DNA of 64,000 bases, from contig CAKTCN010000017.1 of NCBI GenBank assembly GCA_934539295.1, positions 11,442-75,441 on the forward strand, in the 5' to 3' direction. The notes below the pieces were generated by a model, which searched no databases, was not told the origin of the DNA, and worked only from the letters and a program-made list of their open reading frames with translations. Below are positions 1-10,421 of the stretch, one piece after another (positions within the stretch are counted from its first letter, which is position 1; each line of letters begins with the position of its first letter). Origin of the DNA: an uncultured Allosphingosinicella sp. Its GTDB lineage: Bacteria; Pseudomonadota; Alphaproteobacteria; Sphingomonadales; Sphingomonadaceae. The translations under genes and the position numbers were made by a program.

Positions 1-171
1 AAGACGTGGACCAAGGAACGGTCGATCGAAGTCGCCGGCTACAACCACAATGTTGCCGACGGCTTTCTCAGCCTCCGTCCCGGTCTTTATGCGAGCGGTG
101 TCGGCAACGTCGTTTTCCGCGACCTTGCTTATCGCGCGATCTCGCCCGACGACGGGATCCTCCGGCGATGA
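1..171 (+). CDS. C-terminal end of a glycoside hydrolase, GH43-like (5' end outside window)
   Basis: The first 56 codons of frame 1 read as the end of a protein and stop at TGA 169-171. The tail contains [15 protein letters not shown] and [11 protein letters not shown], which resembles the concanavalin-like beta-sandwich that ends many GH43 beta-xylosidase or arabinofuranosidase-type enzymes. That family assignment is from memory of the motif. The stop codon overlaps the start of the next gene as ATGA (168-171), so it is the first visible member of a translationally coupled glycoside hydrolase operon. In a xyloglucan locus a GH43 enzyme would remove arabinose or xylose decorations. Only the last domain is visible, so the catalytic residues cannot be checked. 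Confidence 0.55.
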   Translation, partial: KTWTKERSIEVAGYNHNVADGFLSLRPGLYASGVGNVVFRDLAYRAISPDDGILRR

Positions 172-1886
172 TGAGCCGCGCGGGAAAGCAGACCGATATG
201 CAAGGTGATGGACGAAGTCGGCTTATGTGGGCGGGCAGGTTTTGCCGTAACCTGGCGCTGTTCGCGGCGGGCCTGGCCGCCGGCGGTGCCGCGCTTGCCG
301 CCGAACTGCCGCGGATCGTGTCGCGCGATGGCAAGCACGCGTTGATGGTTGATGGTGCGCCCTGGCTGGCGCTCTGTGCCCAAGCGAACAACAGCATCAA
401 CTATTCCGCCGCGCTCCCGAAGCTCTGGCCGGTCGTGAACAGGCTCGGCGCCAATACCGTGCAGGTGCCGATCGCCTGGGAGCAGATCGAACCGGAGGAA
501 GGAAGGTTCGATTTCTCCTTCCTCGACACGTTGGTGGCCGAGGCGCGCGCGAACGACAAACGCCTGGTGCTGCTCTGGTTCGCCACCTGGAAGAATACGA
601 GCCCTGCTTATACGCCGACCTGGGTGAAGCTCGATAACCAGCGCTTCCCCCGACTTACCACCAAGGAGGGCAAGACCAGCTATGCGCTGAGTCCGCACCA
701 TCGTGCGACGCTGGAGGCGGACAAGAAGGCGTTCGTGGCGTTTATGCAGCACCTGAAGCGCATCGATCCGCAGAATACGGTTATCATGGTGCAACCCCAG
801 AACGAGGTCGGCACCTATGGCAGCGTCCGTGATTATTCGCCGACCGCGCAGAAGCTCTTCGACGGCCCCGTGCCTTCCGCATTAGTCCGTCGCATGAGCA
901 AGCAGCCGGGCACCTGGCGGCAGGTGTTCGGGACCGATGCCGACGAATATTTCCATGCCTGGTCGATCGCGTCCTACATTGAGGAGATCGCCCGGGCGGG
1001 CAAGGCGGAGAAGCCGCTGCCCATGTATGTGAACGCGGCGCTGCGCGACCCCTTCAAGCATCAGGACCCGGCCACCTATGCGAGCGGTGGACCGACCTGG
1101 AACGTCATGGACGTGTACAAGGCTGCCGCGCCCTCGATCGATTTCCTGTCGCCCGATATCTACACGCGCAACGCCACCGAGTATGAAGGACATCTGCAGC
1201 GATACGCCCGTGCCGACAATCCACTGTTCGTGGCGGAGACGGGCAACGACATCGCTTATGCGCGCTACATCTGGTCGACGTTGGGCCGGGGCGGGATCGG
1301 CTTTTGCCCGTTCGGCATGGACGCCACCGGCTATTCCAATTTCCCGCTGGGCGCAAAGGCGCTGACCAATGAGGCGCTGGAGCCGTTCGTCCAAGCATAT
1401 CGCATCCTGGGCGGCATGGATCGTGAATGGGCAAAGCTCGCCTTCGAAAAGCCGGTCTGGGGTGCCTCCAAGCCGGAGGACGGGGCGGCGCAGAGCGGAC
1501 GCCTCGGCCGCTGGACCGTTAATGTCTCCTACGGCGAGTGGCAGTTCGGGCAGCGCGAATGGACCTGGAAGAACGGCAAGCCCGACGTTGCCGCCGATCC
1601 GGTCGGCGGCGCGCTGATCGCACAACTCGGGCCGGACGAGTTCCTGGTGACAGGCAATCATGCACGCGTCGCCTTCGACCTTGCCGAGACAAGTGGTGAG
1701 AGCGGCATCCTGGTGCGGGTCGAGGAAGGGCATTTCGACGATGGCCGGTGGGTGTTCGAGCGTGTCTGGAACGGCGACCAGACCGATTATGGCCTCAACT
1801 TCACTGCGCTGCCGCAGGTGCTGAAGGTCAAGCTCGGTTCCTATCGCGGAAATCGGCTGAGCACCGTCGGCGAAACCGAAAAATGA
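168..1886 (+). CDS. GH35 beta-galactosidase with DUF5597-type C-terminus, exported
   Basis: A 572-residue protein starting at ATG 168, which overlaps the upstream stop as ATGA; ATG 198 is an alternative start. A hydrophobic signal segment ([18 protein letters not shown]) precedes the catalytic TIM barrel, so it acts in the periplasm or outside. The barrel carries [21 protein letters not shown]. The likely acid/base Glu is about residue 213 in [10 protein letters not shown], and the likely nucleophile Glu is about 357 in FVAETGND. The domain layout matches the GH35 beta-galactosidases of Gram-negative xyloglucan loci (such as Cellvibrio Bgl35A), which remove galactose from xyloglucan side chains. 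Its stop overlaps the GH31 start by 4 bp. The exact substrate is inferred from its neighbours. Confidence 0.85.
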   Translation: MMSRAGKQTDMQGDGRSRLMWAGRFCRNLALFAAGLAAGGAALAAELPRIVSRDGKHALMVDGAPWLALCAQANNSINYSAALPKLWPVVNRLGANTVQVPIAWEQIEPEEGRFDFSFLDTLVAEARANDKRLVLLWFATWKNTSPAYTPTWVKLDNQRFPRLTTKEGKTSYALSPHHRATLEADKKAFVAFMQHLKRIDPQNTVIMVQPQNEVGTYGSVRDYSPTAQKLFDGPVPSALVRRMSKQPGTWRQVFGTDADEYFHAWSIASYIEEIARAGKAEKPLPMYVNAALRDPFKHQDPATYASGGPTWNVMDVYKAAAPSIDFLSPDIYTRNATEYEGHLQRYARADNPLFVAETGNDIAYARYIWSTLGRGGIGFCPFGMDATGYSNFPLGAKALTNEALEPFVQAYRILGGMDREWAKLAFEKPVWGASKPEDGAAQSGRLGRWTVNVSYGEWQFGQREWTWKNGKPDVAADPVGGALIAQLGPDEFLVTGNHARVAFDLAETSGESGILVRVEEGHFDDGRWVFERVWNGDQTDYGLNFTALPQVLKVKLGSYRGNRLSTVGETEK

Positions 1887-4777
1887 GGAAGAGGGACAGG
1901 GTTATGCAAAGGGCAAGGCTGGCGGCGTTCACGGCCATCGCGCTGTTTTCGACGAGCATGACGGCGGTCACGGCCGCGCAGGCGGCGGATGTCGAGCGCT
2001 CAACCCACGGCATTACCGTGACGCCCGACGCGGGCCCGGCCAAGCGCGTGCGCGTGCTCGTCTACGGCGACGGGCTGTTCCGCGTCACGGCTGTTCCCGG
2101 CACGAAGATCGATCTTCCTGACAGCCTGATGGTGGTCGCAGAGGAGAGCCGCGATTTCGACGTGGCGCAGGACGGCCAGCGCGCGATCGTGCGCACGGCG
2201 AAGGGCTCTGCCGAGGTGCGTTTGGCCGACGGCTTCGTCACCGTGCGCGATGCGGCGGGCAAGCCGCTGCTGGAGCAGGCGCGCCCGCCGCATTTCTGGG
2301 AGACGACTGCGGACGGCAAGCCATTCCTCGGCGTCAGCCAGCAGTTCAATCGCGCCACGGACGAAGGCTTCTATGGCCTGGGCCAGCATCAGCAGGGCGT
2401 GATGAACCATCTCGGCAAGGACGTGGAGCTTGCCCAGCATAACATGGACATCGCAGTTCCGTTCGTCGTCTCGACTAAGAATTACGGCCTGCTCTGGGAC
2501 AATTACGCGATCAGCCGCTTCGGCAATCCGCAGCCTTACAAGTTCGTCGGCGAGGACGGTCTGCAGGTTGTGAGCACGGACGGGCGGTCAGGCTTCACGG
2601 CGCAATATTATCTTGGCGACAAGCTGGTGCTGACGCGCAACGAGCCGAGGATCAACTACCAGTATATCCGCGACCAGAAGCTCTATCCGGCCGAGGCACA
2701 GGCCGCGCGCGTGGCAGCGACGGGCGGCCAGAACACGGCCGGCAACGCCACCGGCAAGGAAAGCGTCGTATGGCGCGGGGCCGTAACCCCGGCCGTGTCG
2801 GGCAGTCACAAATTCCAGCTCTACGGATCGAGCTATTTCAAGGTCTACGCCGACAACAAGCTGGTGCTGGCGCGCTGGCGGCAGAACTGGAATCCCTGGT
2901 ATCACGATTTCGAGCTGCCGATGAGCGCGGGCAAGGCCGTCGATATCCGCGTCGAGTGGGAGCCCAATGCCGGCTATATTGCGCTGCTGCACAATGATCC
3001 GCTGCCCGCAGAAGACCGCAACTCCTTGTGGATGACCTCCGAAGCGGGGAAGGCGATCGATTATTACGTGGTCGCGAGCGACAGCATGGACGGGGTTATC
3101 GCCGGCTATCGCCGGCTGACCGGCAAGGCGTCGATGATGCCGAAATGGGTTTATGGCTTCTGGCAGAGCCGGCAGCGCTACAACAATCAGGACGAAGTCG
3201 TCGGCGTGGTGAAGGAATATCGCCGCCGCGGCATACCAATCGACAATATCGTGCAGGATTGGTTCTACTGGCCCGAAAATGCCTGGGGCAGCCACGAGTT
3301 CGATGCGGCCCGCTTCCCCGATCCCAAGGGGATGATCGACCAGGTGCACGGGCTCAACGCCCGCTTCATGATCTCCGTCTGGCCGAAATTCTATCCCACC
3401 ACGGAAAATTACAAGGAGCTCGAGGCCAAGGGCCACGTCTATAAGGGGAATATCGAAGCTGGGAACAAGGACTGGGTCGGCCCGGGCTACCTCAACACGG
3501 TCTACGATCCTTATACGAAACAGGCCCGCGACATTTACTGGCGGCAGATGAAGGAGCGGCTGGCCATACTCGGCGTCGATGCCTGGTGGATGGACGCGAC
3601 CGAGCCCGACCTTCACTCCAATCTCTCGATCGAAGAGCGCAAGGCGGTGATGGGGCCGACCGCGCAAGGGCCGGCGGACCTGTTCTTCAACAGCTTCCCA
3701 CTGGTCCACGCCTGCGGCGTCGACGCTAACCTGCGCGACTACAAGAAGGACGTGCGACCGTTCATCCTCACCCGCTCGGGCTTCGGCGGCATTCAGCGCT
3801 GCGGCTCCGCCCTCTGGTCGGGCGACGTCGCCTCGCGCTGGGACGACCTTCGCGAGCAGATTTCGGCCGGCGTCAACATTTCCATGTCGGGCATCCCCAA
3901 TTGGACGCATGACATCGGCGGCTTCGCGCTGGAGGATCGTTACATCGAGCAGGTGCCCGAGCATCTCGACGAGTGGCGCGAGCTCAACCTGCGCTGGTTC
4001 CAATTCGGCGCCTTCTCGCCCCTGTTCCGCAGCCATGGTGAGGCGCCCAAGCGCGAGATCTACGAGATCGCGCCTGAAGGATCGCCGATGCGCGCGTCGA
4101 TGGTCTGGTATGACGAGCTGCGCTACCGGCTGATGCCGTACATCTACACGGTCGCGGCGGACACCCATCACAGAGACGGCTCGATCATGCGCGGCCTCGT
4201 CATGGATTTCCCTAGCGAGCCGAAGGTTCGCGACATCGCCGACCAATATATGTTCGGATCGAGCTTCCTGGTCGCCCCGGTCACCAGCTTCAAGGCGCGC
4301 AGCCGCGACGTCTACCTGCCCGCCGGCACGGGCTGGTACGACTTCGCGTCCGGCCAGTTTCACCAGGGCGGCCGGACGGTCCGGGCGACGGCGCCATACG
4401 AGCGCATGCCGCTGTTCGTGCGGGCAGGCGCGATCGTCCCGACGGGGCCAGTCACTCAATATGTGGACGAGAAGCCCGACGCGCCGCTCAACCTTCTCGT
4501 CTATACGGGCGCGGACGGCAGCTTCTCGCTCTACGAGGATGACGGCGTCAGCCAGCAGTTCGAGAATGGCGCCTTCAGCCGCATCGCCATGAACTGGAAC
4601 GAGGCGTCCGGCACACTGGCGATCGGTGCGCGGGAAGGCAGCGGGTACCGAGGGATGCCGCAGCAGCGCGAATTGCGCGTCCGCTTCATCGGTCCAGGCG
4701 AAGGCTTCAACCCCGATGCCAGGCCGCACCGCGTCATCACCTATTCGGGCAGGGCCGTAACCGTGAAGAAGCCGTGA
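1883..4777 (+). CDS. GH31 alpha-xylosidase with PA14 insert, exported
   Basis: A 964-residue protein from ATG 1883, which forms an ATGA overlap with the GH35 stop; ATG 1904 is possible. A signal peptide ends near [11 protein letters not shown]31 N-terminal beta domain comes first. A PA14-like insert follows at about residues 270-370 ([20 protein letters not shown], then [11 protein letters not shown]), before the catalytic barrel. WWMDATEPD places the nucleophile at about Asp571, and [11 protein letters not shown] the acid/base at about Asp648. A PA14-carrying GH31 in this context is the layout of Cellvibrio Xyl31A, an alpha-xylosidase that trims xylose from the non-reducing end of xyloglucan oligosaccharides. 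Coupling to GH35 and GH74 supports that role. Specificity for xylose over glucose is inferred. Confidence 0.9.
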   Translation: MRKRDRVMQRARLAAFTAIALFSTSMTAVTAAQAADVERSTHGITVTPDAGPAKRVRVLVYGDGLFRVTAVPGTKIDLPDSLMVVAEESRDFDVAQDGQRAIVRTAKGSAEVRLADGFVTVRDAAGKPLLEQARPPHFWETTADGKPFLGVSQQFNRATDEGFYGLGQHQQGVMNHLGKDVELAQHNMDIAVPFVVSTKNYGLLWDNYAISRFGNPQPYKFVGEDGLQVVSTDGRSGFTAQYYLGDKLVLTRNEPRINYQYIRDQKLYPAEAQAARVAATGGQNTAGNATGKESVVWRGAVTPAVSGSHKFQLYGSSYFKVYADNKLVLARWRQNWNPWYHDFELPMSAGKAVDIRVEWEPNAGYIALLHNDPLPAEDRNSLWMTSEAGKAIDYYVVASDSMDGVIAGYRRLTGKASMMPKWVYGFWQSRQRYNNQDEVVGVVKEYRRRGIPIDNIVQDWFYWPENAWGSHEFDAARFPDPKGMIDQVHGLNARFMISVWPKFYPTTENYKELEAKGHVYKGNIEAGNKDWVGPGYLNTVYDPYTKQARDIYWRQMKERLAILGVDAWWMDATEPDLHSNLSIEERKAVMGPTAQGPADLFFNSFPLVHACGVDANLRDYKKDVRPFILTRSGFGGIQRCGSALWSGDVASRWDDLREQISAGVNISMSGIPNWTHDIGGFALEDRYIEQVPEHLDEWRELNLRWFQFGAFSPLFRSHGEAPKREIYEIAPEGSPMRASMVWYDELRYRLMPYIYTVAADTHHRDGSIMRGLVMDFPSEPKVRDIADQYMFGSSFLVAPVTSFKARSRDVYLPAGTGWYDFASGQFHQGGRTVRATAPYERMPLFVRAGAIVPTGPVTQYVDEKPDAPLNLLVYTGADGSFSLYEDDGVSQQFENGAFSRIAMNWNEASGTLAIGAREGSGYRGMPQQRELRVRFIGPGEGFNPDARPHRVITYSGRAVTVKKP

Positions 4778-7011
4778 GGGCACTCGCCCACCCGCTCACG
4801 ATCATCATCGCGCTGACAGTCTTGGCCGCCTCTGCGCTGCCGCTCAAGGCGGCTCCTGCGGAGGCGCCATACGCGTGGCGGAACGTCGTTGTCGGGGCAG
4901 GTGGCTTTGCGCCGAATATCGTGTTTAGCCTGGCCGAGCGCGGTCTCGCCTATCTGCGCACCGACATGGGCGGCGCATATCGATGGGAGGATCGAGCGGG
5001 CATATGGGTGCCGCTTCAGGACGGACAGGCGGAGGGCAGCTACCAAGGCGTCGAAAGCATCGCCGCCGACCCAATGAACCCCGAAATCGTCTATGTCGCC
5101 GCCGGCATGTACCGGCGCGGCGCGGCGGCGATCATGCGGTCGGCGGATCGCGGCACGACGTGGGAGGTGAACCCCGTACCGTTCGCCATGGGCGGGAACG
5201 AGGACGGGCGGGGCCTCGGCGAGCGGCTGATGGTCGATCCAAACCGGACTTCGACGCTCTTCTTCGGATCACGCCACGACGGGCTGTTTCGCTCCGACGA
5301 CAGCGGCCGCACGTGGACGAACATCGCCGGCTTTCCTGCCAAGGGGCGCGGCGAGCCGCCGCCCGGTCGCCGCACCAATGCGGGCATAGCCTTCGTGCTG
5401 GCCGATGCGGCGAGTGGGAAGCAGGGGACGGGATCGCGTGCGCTTTACGCGGGCAGCGCCGATCCTGGCCCGCAGCACCTGTTCCGCTCGGCTGATGGAG
5501 GCGTGACGTGGGAGCCGGTGCCGGGCGGACCGGTGCCCGACCTCTTGCCCGTCAAGGCCGCGATGGACGGCGCCGGCATGCTCTACGTCGCTTATGCCAG
5601 CGACATCGGGCCCAACGACATCGCAAGGGGCGCCGTGTGGGTGCTGGACACGCGGCGCGGCGAATGGCGCGACATCACGCCTGACCCAAGGGGCGAGGGT
5701 GGTTATATGGGCCTCAGCCTCGATCCAAAGAGGCCCGGTAACCTGGTCGTCTCGTCAGTGAACCGGTGGCGTCCCGGCGATACGGTGTGGCGCACCACCG
5801 ACGGCGGGCGCACATGGGACGATCTCGGCGCACGAAGCGAGCGCGACGTCACCATTTCACCCTTTCTCAAGCTTGATCGCGGCGAAGCCGACTTCGGCCA
5901 CTGGACGGCGGGTCTCGCCATCGACCCGTTCGACGGCAATCGCATCGCCTACACGACAGGCGCGACGCTTTACCTCACGACGCAAGGTGAGGCGAAAGGG
6001 CGGCAGTTGTGGGTGCCATGGGTCAGGGGTATCGAGCAGACGGCGATCATCTCGCTGGCAAGTCCCACCGGCGGAGCGCCCCTTATTTCCGGCTTCGGCG
6101 ACATAAGGGGCTTCGTCCATGACGATCTCGGCCTCTCGCCGTCTTACGGGCATCAGGGCCTCGCCACGCACAACACCAACCAGATCGACTATGCCGGCCG
6201 GAACCCGGCGGTGGTGGTACGCAGCGGCACCGGTCGCGCGATCGGGCCGGATGGGGCCACGCTGGCCTGGTCGGGCGATGGCGGTCATCGGTGGCAGGCG
6301 ATACGCACCCCAGCCATTCAGCTTGCGGGCGAAGTGGAGGCCAGGCGCCATGACCTTACCGGGGAAGCGTCGATCGTGACCTCGGCCGATGGCGGCAGGT
6401 TCCTGGTCAACACCCCGACTGCACTGGTGACGCGCGACAAAGGGCACAGCTGGGAGTTGGCTGCCGGCGTCCCGAATGGCGCGCAAGCGATAGCGGACAA
6501 GGTCGATCCGTCTCGCTTCTACGCGGTCGATTGGAGCGAAAGCCGCCTTCTGGTCAGCCGCGATGCCGGGGCGACCTTTGCTCCCGTCGCCGCCCACGGG
6601 CTGCCTGACTTGCGGTCGTCCAGACCGCGACATCGCGAACAGCCCTTCCCGCTAGTGGCAGATCCGGCACGGGCGGGGCACCTCTGGATGCTGGCAGATG
6701 GGGCCCTCTGGCACAGCGCCGATGGCGGCATCTCCTTTCGGGAAGCTGGCGGAGGTCTCTTCGTCGAACGTTTCGGCCTCGGTAAGTCGGCGTCCGGCAG
6801 TGAAGTGGCCGCCCTCTATGCCACCGGCAGGCTGGGCGATCAGAAGGGCGTGTTCCGGTCTCTCAATGGTGGCGAGACCTGGATGCGGATCAACGACGAG
6901 GCACATCAATGGGGATTGCGCTTCCGGGTCATCACCGGCGACCCGCGCCGGTTCGGACGCGTCTATCTCGGCACTGACGGTCGCGGGATTCTCTTCGGAG
7001 ATCCTCGCTAA
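4774..7011 (+). CDS. GH74 endo-xyloglucanase, exported
   Basis: A 745-residue protein that starts at GTG 4774 inside the GH31 stop (GTGA). A signal peptide ([19 protein letters not shown]) leads into [13 protein letters not shown], the usual opening of GH74. Two seven-bladed propellers follow, with repeated BNR/Asp-box motifs such as [27 protein letters not shown] and [18 protein letters not shown] puts the probable catalytic base at Asp64, and [10 protein letters not shown] the probable acid at Asp472; both assignments follow from known GH74 enzymes. It should cut the beta-1,4-glucan backbone of xyloglucan. The products would then go to the GH31 and GH35 enzymes made from the same transcript. 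There is no cellulose-binding module, and the 3' end overlaps an antisense DUF2256 gene. Confidence 0.92.
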   Translation: MRALAHPLTIIIALTVLAASALPLKAAPAEAPYAWRNVVVGAGGFAPNIVFSLAERGLAYLRTDMGGAYRWEDRAGIWVPLQDGQAEGSYQGVESIAADPMNPEIVYVAAGMYRRGAAAIMRSADRGTTWEVNPVPFAMGGNEDGRGLGERLMVDPNRTSTLFFGSRHDGLFRSDDSGRTWTNIAGFPAKGRGEPPPGRRTNAGIAFVLADAASGKQGTGSRALYAGSADPGPQHLFRSADGGVTWEPVPGGPVPDLLPVKAAMDGAGMLYVAYASDIGPNDIARGAVWVLDTRRGEWRDITPDPRGEGGYMGLSLDPKRPGNLVVSSVNRWRPGDTVWRTTDGGRTWDDLGARSERDVTISPFLKLDRGEADFGHWTAGLAIDPFDGNRIAYTTGATLYLTTQGEAKGRQLWVPWVRGIEQTAIISLASPTGGAPLISGFGDIRGFVHDDLGLSPSYGHQGLATHNTNQIDYAGRNPAVVVRSGTGRAIGPDGATLAWSGDGGHRWQAIRTPAIQLAGEVEARRHDLTGEASIVTSADGGRFLVNTPTALVTRDKGHSWELAAGVPNGAQAIADKVDPSRFYAVDWSESRLLVSRDAGATFAPVAAHGLPDLRSSRPRHREQPFPLVADPARAGHLWMLADGALWHSADGGISFREAGGGLFVERFGLGKSASGSEVAALYATGRLGDQKGVFRSLNGGETWMRINDEAHQWGLRFRVITGDPRRFGRVYLGTDGRGILFGDPR

Positions 7012-7159
7012 TCTCAGCGTCTGGCGCGAGCCTTCCTCGGCAGCGGTCGGAGCAGAACTTGACGTTATCCCAGTCGCGCGCCCACTTCTTGCGCCATGCA
7101 AATGGCCGATTGCACGCCTCGCAGATCTTGGTTGGCAGGTTCAGCTTTTTGTGCGGCAT
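6932..7159 (-). CDS. DUF2256 small zinc-ribbon-like protein
   Basis: A 75-residue ORF starting at ATG 7159 ([20 protein letters not shown]). It contains the DUF2256 signature: a CxxC pair (CEAC), then [20 protein letters not shown] with a second cysteine pair. This suggests a small metal-binding protein of unknown role. DUF2256 proteins are usually about 50-60 residues; here the basic, arginine-rich tail is longer and runs into the 3' end of the GH74 gene, so the two genes overlap antiparallel by about 80 bp. An upstream in-frame start at 7201 is also open, but the family begins at MPHKK. In some genomes this family sits near photolyase-like genes; none is visible here. Confidence 0.75.
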   Translation of the reverse strand: MPHKKLNLPTKICEACNRPFAWRKKWARDWDNVKFCSDRCRGRLAPDAEISEDLRRESRDRQCRDRRVRTGAGRR

Positions 7160-7398
7160 GCAGATCAAACGCACTTGCGACGGCTTAGCGCCAGCCGTCA
7201 ATCAGGCCGTTTCTAATGCGACCTGTCGCGAACGCGCCGAACCGCGCTAGGCGGAGCCGCTCTCGGCATCCCAGCCGGGACGATAAGTTGCGACTTCCAC
7301 GCCAGGAGAGGAGGTTGACCTTCACAGCCTCTGCCATTCATCTACATCAGCGATGAGCGCCGAGCAGACAGCATCGGGCCATTGGAGGGGAGGCGAAG

Positions 7399-8916
7399 TT
7401 GGGAGGCGGAGCAAGAGAGCCAACGCGTATACGCCGCCTGGTCATCGTCGGCGGCGGCACGGCTGGCTGGATGGCCGCGGCCGCACTCACCACCTTCTTC
7501 GGCCGCAGGCTGGAGGTCGAGCTCGTCGAGTCCGAGGCGATCGGCATAATCGGCGTCGGAGAGGCGACGCTGCCGCACCTGCGTTTCTTCATCGAAAAGA
7601 TCGGCCTTGATGAAGCCGCGTTCATGCGGGCGACGAACGCAACCTACAAGCTGGGCATTCAGTTCGTCGATTGGGGGCGGCTCGGCAACAGCTATTTCCA
7701 CCCGTTCGGCGGCTTCGGCACGCCGCTTCACGCCATCCGCTTTCACCAATGCTGGCGCAAGTTCGCGCACGATCCGGGCGTTGGATCACTTCAGGCATTT
7801 TCGCTGCCGATCGGCATGGCGGCGGCGGGACGTTTCCAGGTTCCGGCAGCGGATGCGCGCCAGATCGAGTCGACCTTCGGTTATGCCTATCAGTTCGACG
7901 CGACACAGTTCGCACCCCTGCTTCGCAAGCATGCGATCGCGCGCGGCGCGCGGCGCACGGAAGGGACGGTGGCCCGTGTCTCTCTGGATGGCGAAACAGG
8001 CGACATCGACGCGCTGGTCCTTTCCGACGGCCGCGTCGTGGAGGGCGATTTCTTCATCGATTGCTCGGGCTTTCGCGGGCTTCTGATCGGCGAGGCGCTG
8101 GGTGTCCGTTATGAGGATTGGTCCCGATGGCTGCCGTGCGACAGGGCAATGGCAGCGCCGAGCCGCGACGACCAGCCGCCGGTGCCTTATACGCGCGCCA
8201 CGGCACGCGAGGCGGGCTGGCAATGGCGCATCCCGTTGCAGCACCGGACGGGCAATGGCTACGTTTATTCGAGTGCGTTCACCGACGACGATTCCGCCCG
8301 TGCTTTGCTGGAGCAGCATGTCGAGGGTGAGTTGCTGGCCGAGCCGCGCATGCTGCGATTCACGCCAGGCAAGCGCCTTCGCACCTGGCACCGCAATTGC
8401 GTGGCGATCGGCCTTGCCGGCGGCTTTCTCGAGCCACTCGAATCGACCTCGATCTACCTCATCCAGCGAGCCATCACCGACCTCATCGACCTGGTCCCGG
8501 CAGATGTCGCCGATCCGCCCGAACGCGACCTCTACAATGCGCAGATGGATCACGAATTCCTGCGCGCGCGCGATTTCCTGATCCTCCATTACCATGCCAC
8601 CGAACGCGATGACGCCGCATTGTGGAATTACGTCCGCGGCATGCCGATCCCGGACTCGCTTGCCGAGCGGATCGCACTGTTCCGTGCGCGCGGCCGGGCC
8701 GAACCGGTCACCCGCGGCGTCTTCGAGGAGCCGAGCTGGCTTTCCGTGTTCTACGGCCAGGGGATAGTAGCCGAGCGCTACGATCAGCGCGTGGACCTGT
8801 TGCCCGCAGAGCAGTTGCGGGAGGAGCTGATCGCAATGAGGCGCAAGGTCGAGGCGGCGGTGGCGGCCATGCCGCGGCACATTGACTATTTGCACGCGGC
8901 CGGGCGCGCGGCATGA
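7399..8916 (+). CDS. FAD-dependent tryptophan halogenase-family protein
   Basis: A 505-residue protein using a TTG start at 7399 behind a strong GGAGGGGAGG ribosome binding site. The Rossmann motif VIVGGGTAGW near the N-terminus binds FAD. ATYKLGIQF carries the conserved active-site lysine (Lys84), and GWQWRIPL at about 273-280 supplies the WxWxIP motif typical of flavin-dependent halogenases. Sphingomonads often carry such proteins beside TonB receptors and glycoside hydrolases, where the true substrate is unknown. It follows the xyloglucan hydrolases on the same strand after a 387-bp gap that holds only the antisense DUF2256 gene and no clear promoter. Its stop overlaps the next gene as ATGA. 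Halogenase chemistry is plausible but not proven by the sequence. Confidence 0.85.
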   Translation: MGGGAREPTRIRRLVIVGGGTAGWMAAAALTTFFGRRLEVELVESEAIGIIGVGEATLPHLRFFIEKIGLDEAAFMRATNATYKLGIQFVDWGRLGNSYFHPFGGFGTPLHAIRFHQCWRKFAHDPGVGSLQAFSLPIGMAAAGRFQVPAADARQIESTFGYAYQFDATQFAPLLRKHAIARGARRTEGTVARVSLDGETGDIDALVLSDGRVVEGDFFIDCSGFRGLLIGEALGVRYEDWSRWLPCDRAMAAPSRDDQPPVPYTRATAREAGWQWRIPLQHRTGNGYVYSSAFTDDDSARALLEQHVEGELLAEPRMLRFTPGKRLRTWHRNCVAIGLAGGFLEPLESTSIYLIQRAITDLIDLVPADVADPPERDLYNAQMDHEFLRARDFLILHYHATERDDAALWNYVRGMPIPDSLAERIALFRARGRAEPVTRGVFEEPSWLSVFYGQGIVAERYDQRVDLLPAEQLREELIAMRRKVEAAVAAMPRHIDYLHAAGRAA

Positions 8917-10313
8917 CGACGCAGCCCCCCGACGATCCCATCCGCAGTATCGCAGTCGTCGGCGACGGATTGGAAGCCGCCGTCGCCGCTGCGTTCCTGG
9001 CAAGCGCGCTCGATCCGCGCGCCGTACGCATCCTTTTGCTCGACAGCGCCGTACGCCCTCGCCGCGAATGTGGAACGGATTGGAGCTACGCCCATATCCC
9101 GCCGCGGGCCATGCCGTTCCTGGAGGCACTCGGCATGACTCCCCGAACGCTGATCGCCCATGCGAGCGGCGGCTTCTCGCTGGGCACCCTGTTGTGCGGA
9201 TTGCCGGGAGGCAGGACGGGGCGGATCCCGTTCGGCCCGGTAGGGCAGAACTGGCTCGGCTGCCCCTCTCATCTCTATTGGTCGCGAGCGGCGGGGCAGG
9301 GCGCGGTGCCCGCCTATGCAGATCTCTCGATCGCCGGGCAGGCGATGCGCCTCGGTCGCTTCGCACCAGAAGGATCGGGCTCATTGGCGCGCGAGGGCGA
9401 TTACCGCACCGGCATGACGTGCGACCCGCCCGCCTTGGCCGGTTTGCTGGTCGCAAAGGCGATCGCGGCAGGTGTTGTCCGGTCTTCGCCGCTGCACGAG
9501 GCGCTCCGCGTCGGCGATCGGCTGGACGGCATCCGCACGGTCGATGGCAATCGCGTCGAAGCCGATCTGTATGTCGATTGCACCGGCGGCGATGCGCGCT
9601 TCGAATTTACGGCGTCGGACCATGCCGAAACTGCGGAGCGTATCGAGGCGCCGGATCGCCCCTTCGCCACCGCGGAAATGGACGCGCAGGGTTGGTCCAT
9701 CCGGACGCCGCTATCGCCGGGCCGGACGCTCGAGCGACGGGTTTCGTCGGCAACTAGACCGCACCTCCTGGCCGAGCCGTGGCGAGGAAACGTGCTTGCG
9801 ATAGGCCGCGCCGCCTTCGCCTTTCCGGTGACACCTGCACTTGAGTGGCTGTTGCTGCAGGAGCAGCTCGAGGCGCTGGTCGATCTGCTCCCGGGCGCCG
9901 ACTGCCTGCCTGCGGAAACCGCCCGCTACAATGCTCAGGTGCGCGAGGTCGCCGCCCAGGCGAGCGACGCCGCCGCCATATTGTCGGCGCTGCGCTCGAA
10001 AGACATCCTGCTCGCGCTGGAGGATGAATCACCCTCGGCAGTGCTGCGCGTCCGCTTGTTCGCGGAGCGTGGACGCGTGACAAGCGAGCACCAGGACGTC
10101 ATGCGCTCGGCCGAATGGGCGACTTTGCTGCTGGCCTGCGGGCTGATGCCGGCGCGAGACGACATCTTCGCCGAACAGGTTCCGCTTTCCAGGCTCACAC
10201 CGGTCTTGCAAGATCTTGCCCGCCGCGCAGAAGCCGCCGCCCTCCGGCTGCCGACTTACTCCCATTTCATTGCGAAGTTGACCGAGCAGATCCACAGCGG
10301 TCTGCGAAGCTGA
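8913..10313 (+). CDS. Divergent tryptophan halogenase-like flavoprotein, probably lacking halogenase activity
   Basis: A 466-residue protein coupled to the preceding halogenase by an ATGA overlap. The fold can be followed along its length: a degenerate dinucleotide motif (VVGDGLEAAVAAAFLA), a central YVDCTGGDARFEF segment, then NVLAIGRAAFAFPVTPALEW, which matches the GLAxGFLEPLEST region of true halogenases. The conserved lysine is absent (ASGGFSLGTLL aligns with the lysine strand) and WxWxIP is replaced by GWSIRTPL. The gene is full length with no frameshift, so it looks maintained and not decaying. A partner or regulatory role for the first protein is an inference from their tight coupling. 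Confidence 0.75.
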   Translation: MTTQPPDDPIRSIAVVGDGLEAAVAAAFLASALDPRAVRILLLDSAVRPRRECGTDWSYAHIPPRAMPFLEALGMTPRTLIAHASGGFSLGTLLCGLPGGRTGRIPFGPVGQNWLGCPSHLYWSRAAGQGAVPAYADLSIAGQAMRLGRFAPEGSGSLAREGDYRTGMTCDPPALAGLLVAKAIAAGVVRSSPLHEALRVGDRLDGIRTVDGNRVEADLYVDCTGGDARFEFTASDHAETAERIEAPDRPFATAEMDAQGWSIRTPLSPGRTLERRVSSATRPHLLAEPWRGNVLAIGRAAFAFPVTPALEWLLLQEQLEALVDLLPGADCLPAETARYNAQVREVAAQASDAAAILSALRSKDILLALEDESPSAVLRVRLFAERGRVTSEHQDVMRSAEWATLLLACGLMPARDDIFAEQVPLSRLTPVLQDLARRAEAAALRLPTYSHFIAKLTEQIHSGLRS

Positions 10314-10421
10314 CACCTGCCCGGCAAGACAGTGTGCGGCCTGTAAGGCGGAGCGAGCTTGACGAACCCGTCTGCCTGACGAACATCGATAAACGAAAAC
10401 AAAAGTTCAATTGGAGGCGGA

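Noticed and set aside
2588..4783. Long minus-strand open frame of 731 codons
   Set aside because: It lies fully opposite the GH31 gene, has no recognisable domain and reflects high-GC codon bias.
7786..9456. Minus-strand open frame of 556 codons
   Set aside because: It is antisense to both halogenase-like genes and reads as arginine-rich low-complexity sequence.
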